A stretch of 64,000 nucleotides of DNA from Symbiodinium natans (Eukaryota; Sar; Dinophyceae; Suessiales; Symbiodiniaceae): contig CAJNDS010002092.1 of NCBI GenBank assembly GCA_905221605.1, positions 355,428 through 419,427 of the forward strand. The letters are read 5' to 3'. Each line of letters starts with the position of its first letter. The stretch's first letter is position 1. The position numbers were made by a program, and so were the translations under genes. Below the pieces are notes generated by a model. That model was not told where the DNA came from. It worked only from the letters and a program-made list of their open reading frames with translations, and made no database searches. Shown here one piece after another: positions 25,748 to 46,516 of the stretch.

Positions 25748-27460
25748 AAATCCTGAACCCTGAACCCTAAACCCGACAGAGGCAACGCCTGTGGGGACTT
25801 GCTTGTTGCCTTCAATCGCAACGAGACTGATCTCACACAAGCGTCCCTAAACCCTAACACCCTGACCCCTAACTGCCTAAACCCAAAGCCCTGACACCAA
25901 CCCTACAACCCTAAAACCCTAAAATCCGAAAACCCTAAAACCCTAAAACCCTAAAACCGTAACACCCTAACAGCCTAACACCCTAGCACCCTAACACCCT
26001 AGCTTCAACCCGAAACCCTTCAACACTAAACCCTAAACCCTAAGCCCCTAAACCCTAGACCCGATGTCGGCCAGGCATCTGCACAAACCGTCGCAAAGGA
26101 GGTTCTGCAGTTGGCTCAGGGCCTCTGTATTCAAGACCTGGGGCATGCTTGCAAGCTACCAGGGGTCTAGGGGGTTTAGGGTTTGGGGTTTAGGGTTTGG
26201 GGTTTGGGGTTTGGGGTGTGGGGTTTGGGGTTTAGGGTTTGGGGTTTAGGGTTTAGGGTTTAGGGTTTGGGGGCTTAGGGTCGAGGGCTGGGGGGTTGCA
26301 GAAGATGCGCGGAGTGGACTGAGACCCGGGCCGGACATGCTCGAGAGAAATTCCTCGGCCAAAGCAAGCGGGGTCACATATGGTGTAGGGTTTAGGGTTC
26401 ACGGCTTAAGGTTTGCTGTGAAGGTGAGGATGCAGAAGAGGCTCGAAAGCTTCGTTAGGTGCGAAGAGCAGCTCTGGCTCGATTGTGGAGGGCCATCGAA
26501 CTCCTTCTCCCACCCCACGCCGTCCAAGGCGGCAAAGCCACGCTAACCGATTCCATTTAGGGTTTAAGGGTTTAAGGGTTTAAGGGTTTAGGGTTTAGGG
26601 TTTTAGGGTTTAAACCTAAACTCGAGTCAATTGCCTACTTACAAAAGTTTTTCCGTCACCGATGCTCGCCAGGCCAGTACTGGTCCCGAAAAGAGCAGGC
26701 TCCGGTACCGGGCCCATCGTGCGTGCTACTGACCTTCTGGCTGTGGGAGGCGTGCGAGCGACCTGAGTCAACTTGCGAGGGGCTTTGGCACCGCCGGGGG
26801 CGGCCAAAGCCTTGAGCGTAGGGTTCCCTAATCCCCGACACCCAAAACCCAAACCCCAAATACCCCTAAAACCCAAAAGCCCCAAAACCCTAATATCTAA
26901 ACCCGGAAACCCTAAAACCCTAATCCCGCCCGAAACCGTAAAGCCTAAACCCTACACCCTAATCCCTGAACCCTTGCAACTCCTATTCCCTAAACACCGC
27001 CCAACCCCCAATCCCAAAAACCCAAATCCTTAATCCTCTAAAGCCCTAAAACCCCGAAATCCCTTAACCCCAAAAAACCTGACCCATAAACCCTCAAATC
27101 CTAATCCCTTAACCCCAAAACCCTAATCCCTCAACCCGTAAATCCTCATACCCTGAAGCGATAAAACCCCGACAGCCCTAAGCCCTGAAACCCTGAACCG
27201 GAAATCCCTAATCCTGTAAACCTCTAAACACTAAAACCCAAAACCCGAAACCCCTAATCCCTTAACCCCTAAACCCTTGAACCCTAACCCCTAAAACCCT
27301 AAGCCCGAAATCCCTAAATACTCTACACTCTAAACCCTAATCCCTTAACCCCAAAGACTCTCAAGCAGAGCACTGGAAGCCTTGAAACGCAGAAGCCTTC
27401 TCCGAACCTGTACTCATCTGTTTAGGGTTTTGGGTTTTGGGTTCAGGGTTCAGGGTCCGG

Positions 27461-27556
27461 AGTTCACCCCTTGTACTAACAATCCTTAATAAAAGTTATC
27501 ACACCCCCCATTATAATCACTATTGAAGACTGTTCGTATAAGGGGGAACATCCCAA
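27461..27556. mobile_element. F1 palindromic element, copy 8, left end damaged
   Basis: Runs from CACCCCTTGTACTAACAATCC to AAGGGGGAACATCCCAA. Confidence 0.65.
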
Positions 27557-27569
27557 GGTTTACGGCTTC

Positions 27570-27657
27570 AAAACCCTAAACCCTAAACCCTAAACCCTAA
27601 ACCCTAAACCCTAAACCCTAAACCCTAAACCCTAAACCCTAAACCCTAAACCCTAAC
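27570..27657 (-). repeat. CCCTAAA island directly beside an F1 element
   Basis: About 12 perfect units, 14 bp from the right end of the F1 copy at 27461-27556. Confidence 0.9.
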
Positions 27658-28653
27658 CCGGGTTGAGGGCTAATCTTCCAGGGTGCTTCTCTTCAATCCA
27701 GCGCTCGGAGCTTGAGCGAAACAGTGGCACCTCGCACTCCTCAAGCGCATCAGAGGGTTTAGGGTTTAGGGTTGAGGGTTTGGGGTTTAGGGTTTAGGGT
27801 TTAGGGTTTCGGGTTTAGGGTTTAGGGTTTAGGGCCTGTTTAGGGTTTAGGGCTTTCGGGTTTAGGGTTCAGGGTTTCGGGTTTAGGGTTTAGGGTTTGG
27901 GTAGAAACCCAACAACCCAAAAGAAAACACACAGAAAAAACAAGAAAACAGGAACGGGCAGCACTGGAGTGGGATCAGACCCCAGACAAAACTCTGGAAC
28001 CCCGAAACTCTAAACTCTGATAACCCGAAACCCTACTCTCTAAAGCCCTAAACGCTGAAACCGTAAAACCCTGAAACCTGATCTGGGAGGTGACATGCAA
28101 GGCGCCAAGCTTTGGACGTGCAGCCCGGCCATTGCTTCCCCCAACACAGCGAAAGTATTAAGGTTGAGGGTCTTAAGCCTTGGGGTATGGGGTTTAGGGT
28201 TTAGGGTGTAGCATCGGTCAGCTGAACGCAATAGTGTGAAGACGTGCCCACCCCAAGACCACCCAAACACTACTCACTGCGAACCAAACCGGAGCCAGCC
28301 CAAACCAAGCCGAAGCCCTTCAGCCATTCAAAATTCACACGTGACACATGTTTAGGGATGCCGAAGCCATTACGGCATCAGGCTGTTGCGCAGGGGACGG
28401 ACTGGGCCGACGAGCCAGGCTGCCCCCGCGCCCCCGGACGCCCCCCCAGACGCCCCGGCACGTCTCAGGACGCAGAGCTTTTCAGGGGCTCCCAGGGGTC
28501 AAGGGGTCTGGGAAGTTTTAAAGGCGAAGGATGGGAGTCGTGGGGTTTAAAGGTGTGCTTGGCAAGCGCTGCAGCCCAGCAGAGCCTGCCGTGGTCTCGC
28601 TGAGCGCTCGACTGCGCCTGCCTACCCAACAGAGGTGAAAGGGGTGGCGGGCG

Positions 28654-28757
28654 GGTTTAGGGGTTAGGGGTTAGGGGTTAGGGGTTAGGGGTTAGGGGTT
28701 AGGGGTTAGGGGTTAGGGGTTAGGGGTTAGGGGTTAGGGGTTAGGGGTTAGGGGTTT
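28654..28757 (+). repeat. Homogeneous TTAGGGG variant array
   Basis: About 14 consecutive perfect TTAGGGG units. Confidence 0.95.
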
Positions 28758-29269
28758 AGGGGTTAGGGGGGGGTTAGGGGCTAGGGGTTTAGGGTCTTAA
28801 GGTCCAGGCTGAAGAACCCTCAGATCCCCCTGAGGGCCGCGAACGCTATGCTGGATTTGGGTTAACTTGGAGCATACCTTGGGGACCAAATGAACCCTAA
28901 AATTTGGGTCATATACCCTATACTACTATAATTCCCATTAAGGTCTGTGAACCATAAACCCTTTCAGGGTTCACTTCGTCCACAAAGGTACGTACCTCCA
29001 AAGTGTCTTCAAGGTTCAGGTGACCCAAGTCCTGTCGAACACGGCTCGGCTTCCGTGATCTCAAAAAAATGAAACCCTAAACCTTAAACCCTAAACCCTG
29101 AACCCTAAACCTTTTGGGGGGCATGTACCCCATGCCAGCTCTTGTTCGACTCCGACCTTGCGCACGGACAGTTCTTTACGTTGCCAATGCATTTTTCGCT
29201 CCCTAAGTAATTATCCGCCCCCGTGCTGTACTGTACCCATCCACGAAACGGGCCATACTTTCAAGAGCC

Positions 29270-29376
29270 TTGCTGTTGGTTCGTAGGGAATGAGGTACCC
29301 TACATCCCCTATATATACCCTTTAAGGGATTACATAGGGTACCTCATTCCCTCATTCCCTCCAAGGGACCGGTAAC
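29270..29376. mobile_element. F2 palindromic element, compact copy
   Basis: TTGCTGTTGGTTCGTAGGG, GAATGAGGTACCCTACAT, then ATAGGGTACCTCATTCCC and a second CTCATTCCCT. The interior has no heptamer tract. Confidence 0.55.
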
Positions 29377-29471
29377 ATCCTGTAGTGGCACTTTCTCCTT
29401 CTGCCAAGCAGCGTCTTCGTCGAGGCCCGGTAGGGTGAGCAGACAGTACACCATCCGCTCCTGGTTCAGCT

Positions 29472-29725
29472 TTTAGGGTTTAGGGTTTAGGGTTTAGGGT
29501 TTAGGGTTTAGGGTTTAGGGTTTAGGGTTTAGGGTTTAGGGTTGAGGGTTCAGCTTCACGCCCCCTAGACCCTAAACCTAAAAACCCATGATGGAGCGCT
29601 TACTCGAGTACTCGTTTGGGGGTTTAGGGTTTAGGGTTTAGGGTTTAGGGTTTAGGGTTTAGGGTTTAGGGTTTAGGGTTTAGGGTTTAGGGTTTAGGGT
29701 TTAGGGGTGAGGGTTTAGGGTTTAG
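29472..29725 (+). repeat. Two TTTAGGG islands separated by about 80 bp
   Basis: 29474-29543 and 29618-29725, both near-perfect. Confidence 0.9.
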
Positions 29726-29790
29726 GGTCTGTGTGTTTTCTTGTTCTTTCCTTCTTAAAGCCGACACCTTCTTAAGGAAAGAGAACTACT

Positions 29791-29869
29791 GGATGCAGGA
29801 ACAGTCTAGTACCCCTTAATTCTTGAAATCCCCTATTAAGGACTGTTAGTAGAAGGGGGAACATCCCAA
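29791..29869. mobile_element. F1 palindromic element, copy 9, left arm truncated
   Basis: The right arm CTATTAAGGACTGTTAG and GGGGGAACATCCCAA are complete; the left arm keeps only an ACAGTC remnant. Confidence 0.6.
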
Positions 29870-29876
29870 CCTACAA

Positions 29877-29966
29877 CCCTAAACCCTAAACCCTAAACCC
29901 CAAACCCTAAACCCTAAACCCTAAACCCTAAACCCTAAACCCTAAACCCTAAACCCTAAACCCCAT
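29877..29966 (-). repeat. CCCTAAA island
   Basis: About 12 units, 8 bp after the right end of an F1 element. Confidence 0.9.
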
Positions 29967-30079
29967 ACAAGCCCCTATAACCCTAACAGCCCACGAAGCA
30001 CCGGCCATGCCACAGGTCCTCTACCACCTCGGTCAGCTCATGGCTGGCCACAAAGTTCCTGAGGAGAGTTAGGGAAGAA

Positions 30080-30192
30080 GGTTTAGGGTTTAGGGTTTAG
30101 GGTTTAGGGTTTAGGGTTTAGGGTTTAGGGTTTAGGGTTTAGGGTTTAGGGTTTAGGGCTATAGGGCTATAGGGCTATAGGGCTTTAGGGTT
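30080..30192 (+). repeat. TTTAGGG island ending in CTATAGGG units
   Basis: About 11 perfect heptamers, then three CTATAGGG octamers. Confidence 0.9.
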
Positions 30193-30283
30193 GAGGGTCG
30201 GGGGGTTCTTTGGAGATCTCAGCTGCCCGGTTCTCAAACACCCTCTGCCTGTTGGCTTGAGGCACTTTCTTGGAGGTCTTACT

Positions 30284-30386
30284 TTGGGATGTCCCACCTT
30301 GTACTAAGAGCTACTTAATGGGGATCATAGTACCCCCCAATTATAAGCCCTATTAAGGGCTGTTAGTGCAAGGGGGAACATCCCAA
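30284..30386. mobile_element. F1 palindromic element, copy 10
   Basis: TTGGGATGTCCCACC to GGGGGAACATCCCAA. Flanks GTCTTACT and GTCCTAAT agree at 6 of 8 bases. Confidence 0.7.
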
Positions 30387-30769
30387 GTCCTAATCTTTGC
30401 TGGCTCAAAGGTTCAAGCCTTCAGCTGGGCACACGGCCAGCTAATTTTGAGGCCCCTACACACACAACCCGAAACCCGAAAGTGCTGGGCATTGCGTTAT
30501 CACGTCTTTCTGGGGCTTCGAGGTGAAGTAGCTGGTAGCATCAGCCTTTAGGGATCTACGGCGGACCTTAAGCCGTAAACCCTAAACCCTAAACCCTAAA
30601 CCCGTTTTGGGAGGTTAGGTGTCCATGCTTAGGACTGGAAACTGAGAGATTGCTGCCAAAGCAGCACAATCAAGTCTCCCATCTTCGTTTTGATGGTGAG
30701 TGCGACACCATACCTCACAAGATCCATAGGGTCAAGTACAGACCCAAGGCCCATGTATCCGAGAGCAAC

Positions 30770-30885
30770 GTAGGAGCCTTAATGATTAGAATAGGTTGTT
30801 TTTCTTCTTTTGGGGGGGGTATTATCGTACAACGATAAAGGGACCATATGGGAATATGATCAGCCATGATTCCGACCCCTACATT
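30770..30885. mobile_element. F3 element
   Basis: AGCCTTAATGATTAGAATAG at the left, AAAGGGACCATATGGGAATA in the middle, ATGATTCCGACCCCTA at the right. Confidence 0.5.
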
Positions 30886-31077
30886 CGCTCCCGTGCGCAC
30901 CCCGGGCCCCCAGACTCTGAGGCCGCTGCTTCTGGCAAATCCAATGGTGCTCCGCCTTGCACCGGCCTCCGCCGCCCTTCCGCTCGCGCGTGGTGGCGGA
31001 GGCGTCCTCCCAGAATGGCAGCTGCGGTCGTCACGGGAAGTACGGGAGGACTGGGGTGTCGCGATTATGAATGTGAG

Positions 31078-31175
31078 CTGGGATGTTCCCCCCTTGTACT
31101 GACAATCCTTCATAGGGAGCAGGGGGGGTGCTATAGTCCCACTTAAGGACTGTTAGTATAAGGGGAACATCCCAG
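31078..31175. mobile_element. F1 palindromic element, copy 11, with perfect 8-bp flanking repeat
   Basis: CTGGGATGTTCCCCCC to AGGGGAACATCCCAG. The flanks are identical: AATGTGAG at 31070-31077 and at 31176-31183. This is the clearest target-site duplication of the family. Confidence 0.8.
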
Positions 31176-32599
31176 AATGTGAGCCAGACCCGGAAAAAAA
31201 AAGAGAAACATACGGAAGAGGAGCCTTGTGCGCGGTGCCGGCAGCAGGAAGCCGGTTTGCGGCTTCTGTCTACACATCGTCTACTTGGAGGATCATGGGA
31301 CTTAGCAAGTAGGGCTATGAGTACGCCAACTGGGGTTATAACGCATTGCAACTCTAGTTGCCCTAATTACAACCCTACTTCCTAAGTCCCCTGATCCTTT
31401 AAGTACTGAATCATTTTTGCGGGGCTTCCGAAAACAGGGGTGGCACAAATTCTTTGGGGTGCTCCGAGAGTAAGGGCTCGTTTTCTTGTGGGGTAGAATA
31501 GGGGGTTTCCTACTTGGGGAATATACCCATATGGTATGCGGGTGCAGTTCGAAACCAGGCATCCGGACAGCGGTGCCGCCAAGCGGCATAATAGCGGCAG
31601 TCATTCCACGACACGGTCTGGGGCAGCTGCACAACGAGCTCGTGCAGCGCTGCATGCTCAGCAGCTGTGCCGGAAAACCTCCGTTGCCACAGAGTCGCTT
31701 CTCACGAAAAGCGCCGCTGCTTACATTACCCGAAGCCCTGAATTCTAGGGTTTTTCAGGAAGGGAGGTTACAGACCCCCCTTGTCCCTTAAGGGCCCTAC
31801 AACTGAAGTCAGCGCTTATGCAGAGCCCCTTGGAGCCTGGTCTGCTTCAGGCTGGCAAACGCGAGCATGCGCGCCAGCTCGCCTTGAAGCCACAGTGCGA
31901 GGACACACAAACTTTTGTTAGGGTTTAGGGTGTAGGGTTTAAGGTTTAGGGGTTAGGGATCCTTCTTGAAAGTTCATGGGTGGTACCCTACATAAGGATG
32001 TAACCATAGCTGCCGTACTTCTATCCCTGCTTAAAATGTACCCACGAACCCCCAAGTAGACCCTAACACCCTAAACTCCTGAACCCAAACCCCCTAAACC
32101 CAGAGTCCGCAAAACCCTGATACCCCCAAGAAAACCCTAAATCCTAAAACCCAAAAAGCTTGAAGCCTTAAAAAAAACCTAAAACTTTATCCCTCTTCAG
32201 ACTCAACCCTAAACCCACTTCACCCTAAACCCTAAATCCTAAAGCCAACCCTCTTCCACCCTAAACCCTAAACCCCAAACCCTCTTCATCCTAAACCCTA
32301 AACCCCAAATCCTCTTCGTCCTAAACCCTATAAACCTTAGACCCTAAACCCTAAACCCTAATCACCCGCAACCCTAAACCCTCTACAAACAGTTCGCCTA
32401 ACACCAAACTGTCTTCATCCTACACCTTAAACCCTAAACCCTCTTTGCCCTCAAGCCTAAACCCTAGAACTTCTTCCCTCTGAACCCTAAACCCTACATT
32501 TCTCTTCACTCTAACCCCTAAACTCCAAAACCAGCACCATCTTCACCCTGAATAAACCTAACCCCTAAGCCCGCTTGCCCCGGAACTTGGACCCCACGT

Positions 32600-32711
32600 T
32601 TTTTACCAGTTATCGCTGTACTTATAACCCACTTGTAAGCCCCTTAAGTGCCCTAATATGGCTACAAGTACAGTGACAATTGGTGAATAAGTACCATGAA
32701 CCTCCAAGTAC
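32600..32711. repeat. F4 dispersed repeat, copy 2
   Basis: Longer copy, with CTGTACTTATAACCCACTTG on the left and TAAGTACCATGAACCTCCAA on the right. Confidence 0.5.
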
Positions 32712-33809
32712 CCAAAGCCTCTAAGACCCTAAACCCTAAACCCTAAACCCTAAACCCTAAACCCTAAACCCTAAACCCCCCCCCCCCCCCACCCAAAGTC
32801 TCTAAGGGCCGGGCTGTTGAGCTGCACGAAGCGGCGTGAGATGCTTGTGGGGCCTGCATCGCCTTGTCGCGTCTGTAGGTTGACGTTCTGCATCACCTCT
32901 CTTGGGGGTGAAGAGGGTTTAGGGTTTAGGGTCCCTGAGCCCTAAACCCTAAACCCCAAGCCCTAAACCCTAAACCCCAAACCCTAAACCCTAAACCCTA
33001 AACCCTAAACCCCAAACGGGTTTAGGGAACTTGGGGTTGAGGGTTTAGGGCCTTGGGTTGAGGGAACCTGGGGTTGAATTCTTCCGGTGTGAGGGGGGAA
33101 CTTGCGGGGTGTTTAGGGTTTGGCATTGGGGTTTCATTGGTTCTGGTTTAGGGTTTAGGGATTAGCGGGGAAAGTTTAGGGTGTAGGGTTCAGGGTTTGG
33201 GGTGTAGGGTTTAGGGTTTAGGGTTTAGGGTTTAGGGTTTAGGGTTTAGGGTTTAGGGTTTCGGGACCTCACGGAATCTAGGAGTGGAGGAGGGAGGGGG
33301 GTTTGGGCTTAGGGCCTCGGGCTTAGGGCTCCTTCCTCTTGGCCCATGGAAAGAGCTCGGGGTTAGGGTTCAGGGTTTAGGGTTTAGGGTTTATGGGGTT
33401 TAGGGTTTAGGGTTAGGGATTAGGGTTTAGGGTTTAGGGTTTAGGGTTTAGGGTTTAGGGTTTTAGGGTTTTAGGGTTTTAGGGTTGCAAGCCGTCTAGG
33501 GGCTTGGGTTTTTCGGGCTTAAGGTCGGACCATGGGAGTTGAACATTCTTCGACAACAACCCTTCAAATAGAAAGGCACGGGGACTGAGGCTACCGAGGG
33601 CCAAGACCTTCTAAACATCTAGAGCCTCAAGCCCTTGTCGAAATCACCAAGGTGCCCCCCGCACCCCCCGAAACCGCCGCCAGAACCTTCGGCAAGCTGG
33701 GTCGCTGGAATCTGGTCCATTCTGGCCCACTGCAAAAGGTTGGCTGCAAGCCAACTCGTCAAGAAACCCGGATCGGAGTCAATTCCTTTGAGTCTCGGGC
33801 TCGGGTTCG

Positions 33810-33922
33810 GCTTAGGGGTTTAGGGTTTAGGGTTTAGGGTTTAGGGTTTAGGGTTTAGGGTTTAGGGTTTAGGGTTTAGGGTTTAGGGTTTAGGGTTTAG
33901 GGTTTAGGGTTTAGGGTTTCAT
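33810..33922 (+). repeat. TTTAGGG island
   Basis: About 14 perfect units. Confidence 0.9.
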
Positions 33923-34195
33923 TGGGGCTGAGGGGCTTCCAGGGTTTTGGGGTTCAGGGTCCGGCCACGTTTGGCTTAGGGCCGTGGCCCTTGGGGCTTT
34001 AGGGTTTGGCGGGTTTAGGGTTCCCTGGGTCTTGAAACCCAGGAGTCGCCATCTCGCCCTAAACCCTAAACCCTAAACCCTAAAACCCCCAACACACAGC
34101 CCAAGGCCACCGAGCTCCTCAGCCCTCTCTTGTTGCACTTTTTCCCTGCACGTCCCATGAACTGAACCGGCCAACTCCCCAACTACCCATGAACC

Positions 34196-34370
34196 CTCCC
34201 TTCCCCCTCCCTCCCTCCCTCCCTCCCTCTCTCTCTCTCTCTCTCTGCCTCTCTCTCTCTCTCTCTCTCCCTGCCCTCCTCGCTTTCTCACTCACGCTCT
34301 CGCTCTCTCGCTCTCTCACTCTCTCACACTCTCACTCTCTCACTCTCTCTCCCTCTCGCTCTCTCTTTTT
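34196..34370. repeat. Pyrimidine-rich CT/CCCT tract
   Basis: (CCCT)n then (CT)n with CACTCT variants. Confidence 0.9.
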
Positions 34371-35049
34371 CTGTTATGTTCTTTGTCTTCAGCTTTGCTA
34401 GGGTAGGTGGAGTATGCTGCAAAGTCGTCCCTGCCTGCTGGTAGTGTCGCTACGGGGCAGGGTTTGGGACGTACTGCGGGCATTTTAATGCGAGTACGGA
34501 GATGTCACAGTACAGCCAACTGGGCCGGACTCTTCATCGGGTCTGTCTCCCTTTCCGCGCTAGGTACTCGACAGAGTGCTGCGATTTCAAAGTCAAAAAG
34601 TCTCTCTTTTTCTTTCTGTTGGGGCCAGCAGCGGCCGAGGTAGGAGCCAAGGGAGGAGTGATGAAGAAGGAGCTTGCCTGGGTGGGGTTGGGAGCTCGGG
34701 TCTCAGGAAGTTTCGGGGATTCGGGCTTCGGGCTGGCACAAGGTAGAACGAACCTTCCTAAAGAAGCTTGGAACCACAGCCGCCACGGCACAGAAACTAG
34801 CACGCACATCGTCCGAAGACTTAGAGCTCAGAGTTTAGGGCTTAGGTTTGCCTGCGGGTCCTCCACCCCCCCCCCCAACCCTAACAAAAACATAAACCCA
34901 CCCACTCCTCCATGGGCTTGCTTTTGAGGGCTTTGAGCCTGGAAAAAACCTTATGCCTCCAGTGGCGTGCACACTTTGACTGATAGCCTTCTAGAGGCTA
35001 TCGGTGTAGTGCTGAGGGTTTTTTTGGGTTTAAGATTCAAAGTTTAGGT

Positions 35050-35190
35050 ATAGGGTTTAGGGTTTAGGGTTTAGGGTTTAGGGTTTGGTGTTTGGTGTTT
35101 GGTGTTTAGGGTTTAGGGTTTAGGGTTTAGGGTTTAGGGTTTAGGGTTTAGGGTTTAGGGTTTAGGGTTTAGGGTTTAGGGTTTAGGGTG
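35050..35190 (+). repeat. TTTAGGG island with three TTTGGTG units
   Basis: About 19 units; the TTTGGTG block is at 35084-35105. Confidence 0.9.
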
Positions 35191-35512
35191 TACAGGGGAA
35201 GGCATCCGACCAAGACATTATCTCCTTTCTGCCTGTTTTAAAGGGGGTCTCGCCTCGATCCGTCCTAAACCGCCAACCCTAAACTAGAATACTAGAACCC
35301 TGAACCCTGCGACGGCGAGGCAGATGGACTTGTTCAGGGCTTTAGGGTTTAGGGTTCAGGGTTCCGGGTTCAGGGTTTAGGGCTTAGGGTTTAGGGTTTA
35401 GGGTGTAGTTGCAAAAACTCAGCCAAGATGCTGCCGGCGCAAGCTGGACCGCCACAAACCTCGTGTCCCAGCATGACCCAAGCCACTAAGAAGGCCCAAC
35501 CCTAAACCTTCC

Positions 35513-35703
35513 TTCTAGGGTTACTATGGGAGGGGGGTTGCAATGGTGAAATGTAACCTAAGGTTCCCGAATAGCCCGAAACCCTACACCCTAAACCCTA
35601 AACCCTAAACCCTAAACCCTAAACCCTAAACCCTAAACCCTAAACCCTAAACCCCACCACTCCCAAAGCTTCCTAGGCTTCCCCCTCAGGTCCCTTAAGA
35701 ACC
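35513..35703. repeat. F5 dispersed repeat split by a CCCTAAA array
   Basis: GGGAGGGGGGTTGCAATGGTG and TTCCCGAATA precede, and CACTCCCAAAGCTTCC follows, a CCCTAAA array at about 35575-35655. The 23571 copy has no array at the matching point. Confidence 0.55.
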
Positions 35704-36649
35704 CTCGAACTCCAGAGAGTCTGCAATTTCTGTGCGGTCAGGCAAGAAAGGCATGCTGAGCTGACCCCTGAGCCCGAAACCGTAAACCCGAAACCCTAAA
35801 CCCGAAACCCTAAACCCTAAACCCTAAACCCGAAACCCTAAACCCTAAACCCGAAACCCTAAACCCTAAACCCCAGGGCCCGGGCTAGTTGGTTGAGTGA
35901 GCGGTGACAGCATCGGACAGCAAAGATGTTCTTCAGGCTCAAGGAGCAAAGGGCCTCAAGAGCACACCGATTTTGTTTAGGGTTTAGGGATTAGGGTTTA
36001 GGGTTTGGGGTTTAGGGTTTAGGGTTTAGGGTTTGGGGCGACCGTCCTGCGCTGAAAGCTGCTCCTGAAAAAGCCTCAACTTCCATAAACCCTAAACCCT
36101 AAACCCTAAACCCTAAACCCTAAACCAAAGCACAACACCTCCAAGCCCCCAAGCTTAAAAACCGGAAAACCGTCCAAAAACCCCTAAACCCTAAACCCTA
36201 GGGATACACCTTCAAACCCTAAACCCTAAACCCTAAACCCCTAACCCCTAATCCCTAAACCCCTAAACCCCTAAACCCTAGGGATATACCCGGCTCAGCC
36301 CCGGGCATGCGCGATGTGAGGCTCCCCGAGAAGGAGCAGGCTGAGATTTTCTTCCATGGGGTCAGCGGAACAGTTCGGACCCCAGGACTGTACAGCCCCT
36401 TGCAGCCTGAAAGCAAAATGCTGCCGGAGATTCAGGGTGTAGGGGTCTTTAGGGTTTAGGGTTTAGGGTTTAGGGTTTAGGGTTTAGGGTTTAGGGTCTG
36501 TAGGGCTTCGGGTTTAGGGCATGCTTACGGACTGGGGTTTCGCGCCCACAATGTGGGCGATCAGCTTTGCTCGCGACCGGCGGTCCTGCGACCGACGGTC
36601 AACCCTACGGCAAGCAAAACGAACACAAAGCCCTCAGTTCAACCATGAT

Positions 36650-36698
36650 TACCAACGGGTGTTGAAAGGATGTATAGGACGTCCCTTGCGGCAATCGG
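36650..36698 (+). repeat. Left terminal inverted repeat of the 22.9-kb island
   Basis: Starts TACCAACGG and continues into the core GTGTTGAAAGGATGTA (36659-36674), then TATAGGACGTCCCTTGC and GCAATCGG. The inner part matches the right end more loosely (TATAGG, TCCC, TTGC and CGATTGG-like blocks in the same order). Confidence 0.65.
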
Positions 36699-37092
36699 TA
36701 GTATAGGCACTTTTGGGGTTGCAAAGAAGGCCACCAAAAAGTGTGACAGTGACACCATTTTTTCTAAGCGTGTACATGTTGAAAATGGCATGAACCAAAA
36801 TTTGTCCTGAGATCGCAGTTTGGCCGATTAGCAAGGACTGTGTACATGCATGCCCCCAGGAAGAGACGTATAACAACTCATGATACCTGCATGTACAGTT
36901 GCACCAGACTACTTGAATCATATCGTGTGTGTATATATATATATATATCATGTGTGTATACAATACATCCAGCACGTATGGGTCTTGCATGTATATTTTT
37001 CTGCTATATATAATGATACCATGCATGTCCTCTTTATACTTGTATCTTTCCATCATAAGCACGCAATGCAAGAGTGAAAATGCAAGCGCGTT

Positions 37093-46516
<9,424 letters not shown>

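Larger units (their letters stand above)
22386..28653. other. Repeat-rich DNA without supported genes
   Basis: Besides the listed arrays: unique 22400-22540 and 22580-23030, poly-G at 23860, a three-fold AAAGGGTA(T/C)(A/G)CC(T/C) phrase at 24410-24470, poly-G minisatellite, degenerate CCCTAA-type pentamers and hexamers (25840-26050, 26820-27350) and unique 28210-28620. Confidence 0.55.
28758..36648. other. Repeat-rich DNA up to the left end of the 22.9-kb island
   Basis: Islands, F1-F5 copies, CCCTAAA variants with CTCTTC spacers (32200-32560), CT tract at 34196 and unique 31180-31900, 33480-33790 and 34380-34930. Frames in the unique parts overlap on both strands and lack support. Confidence 0.55.
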
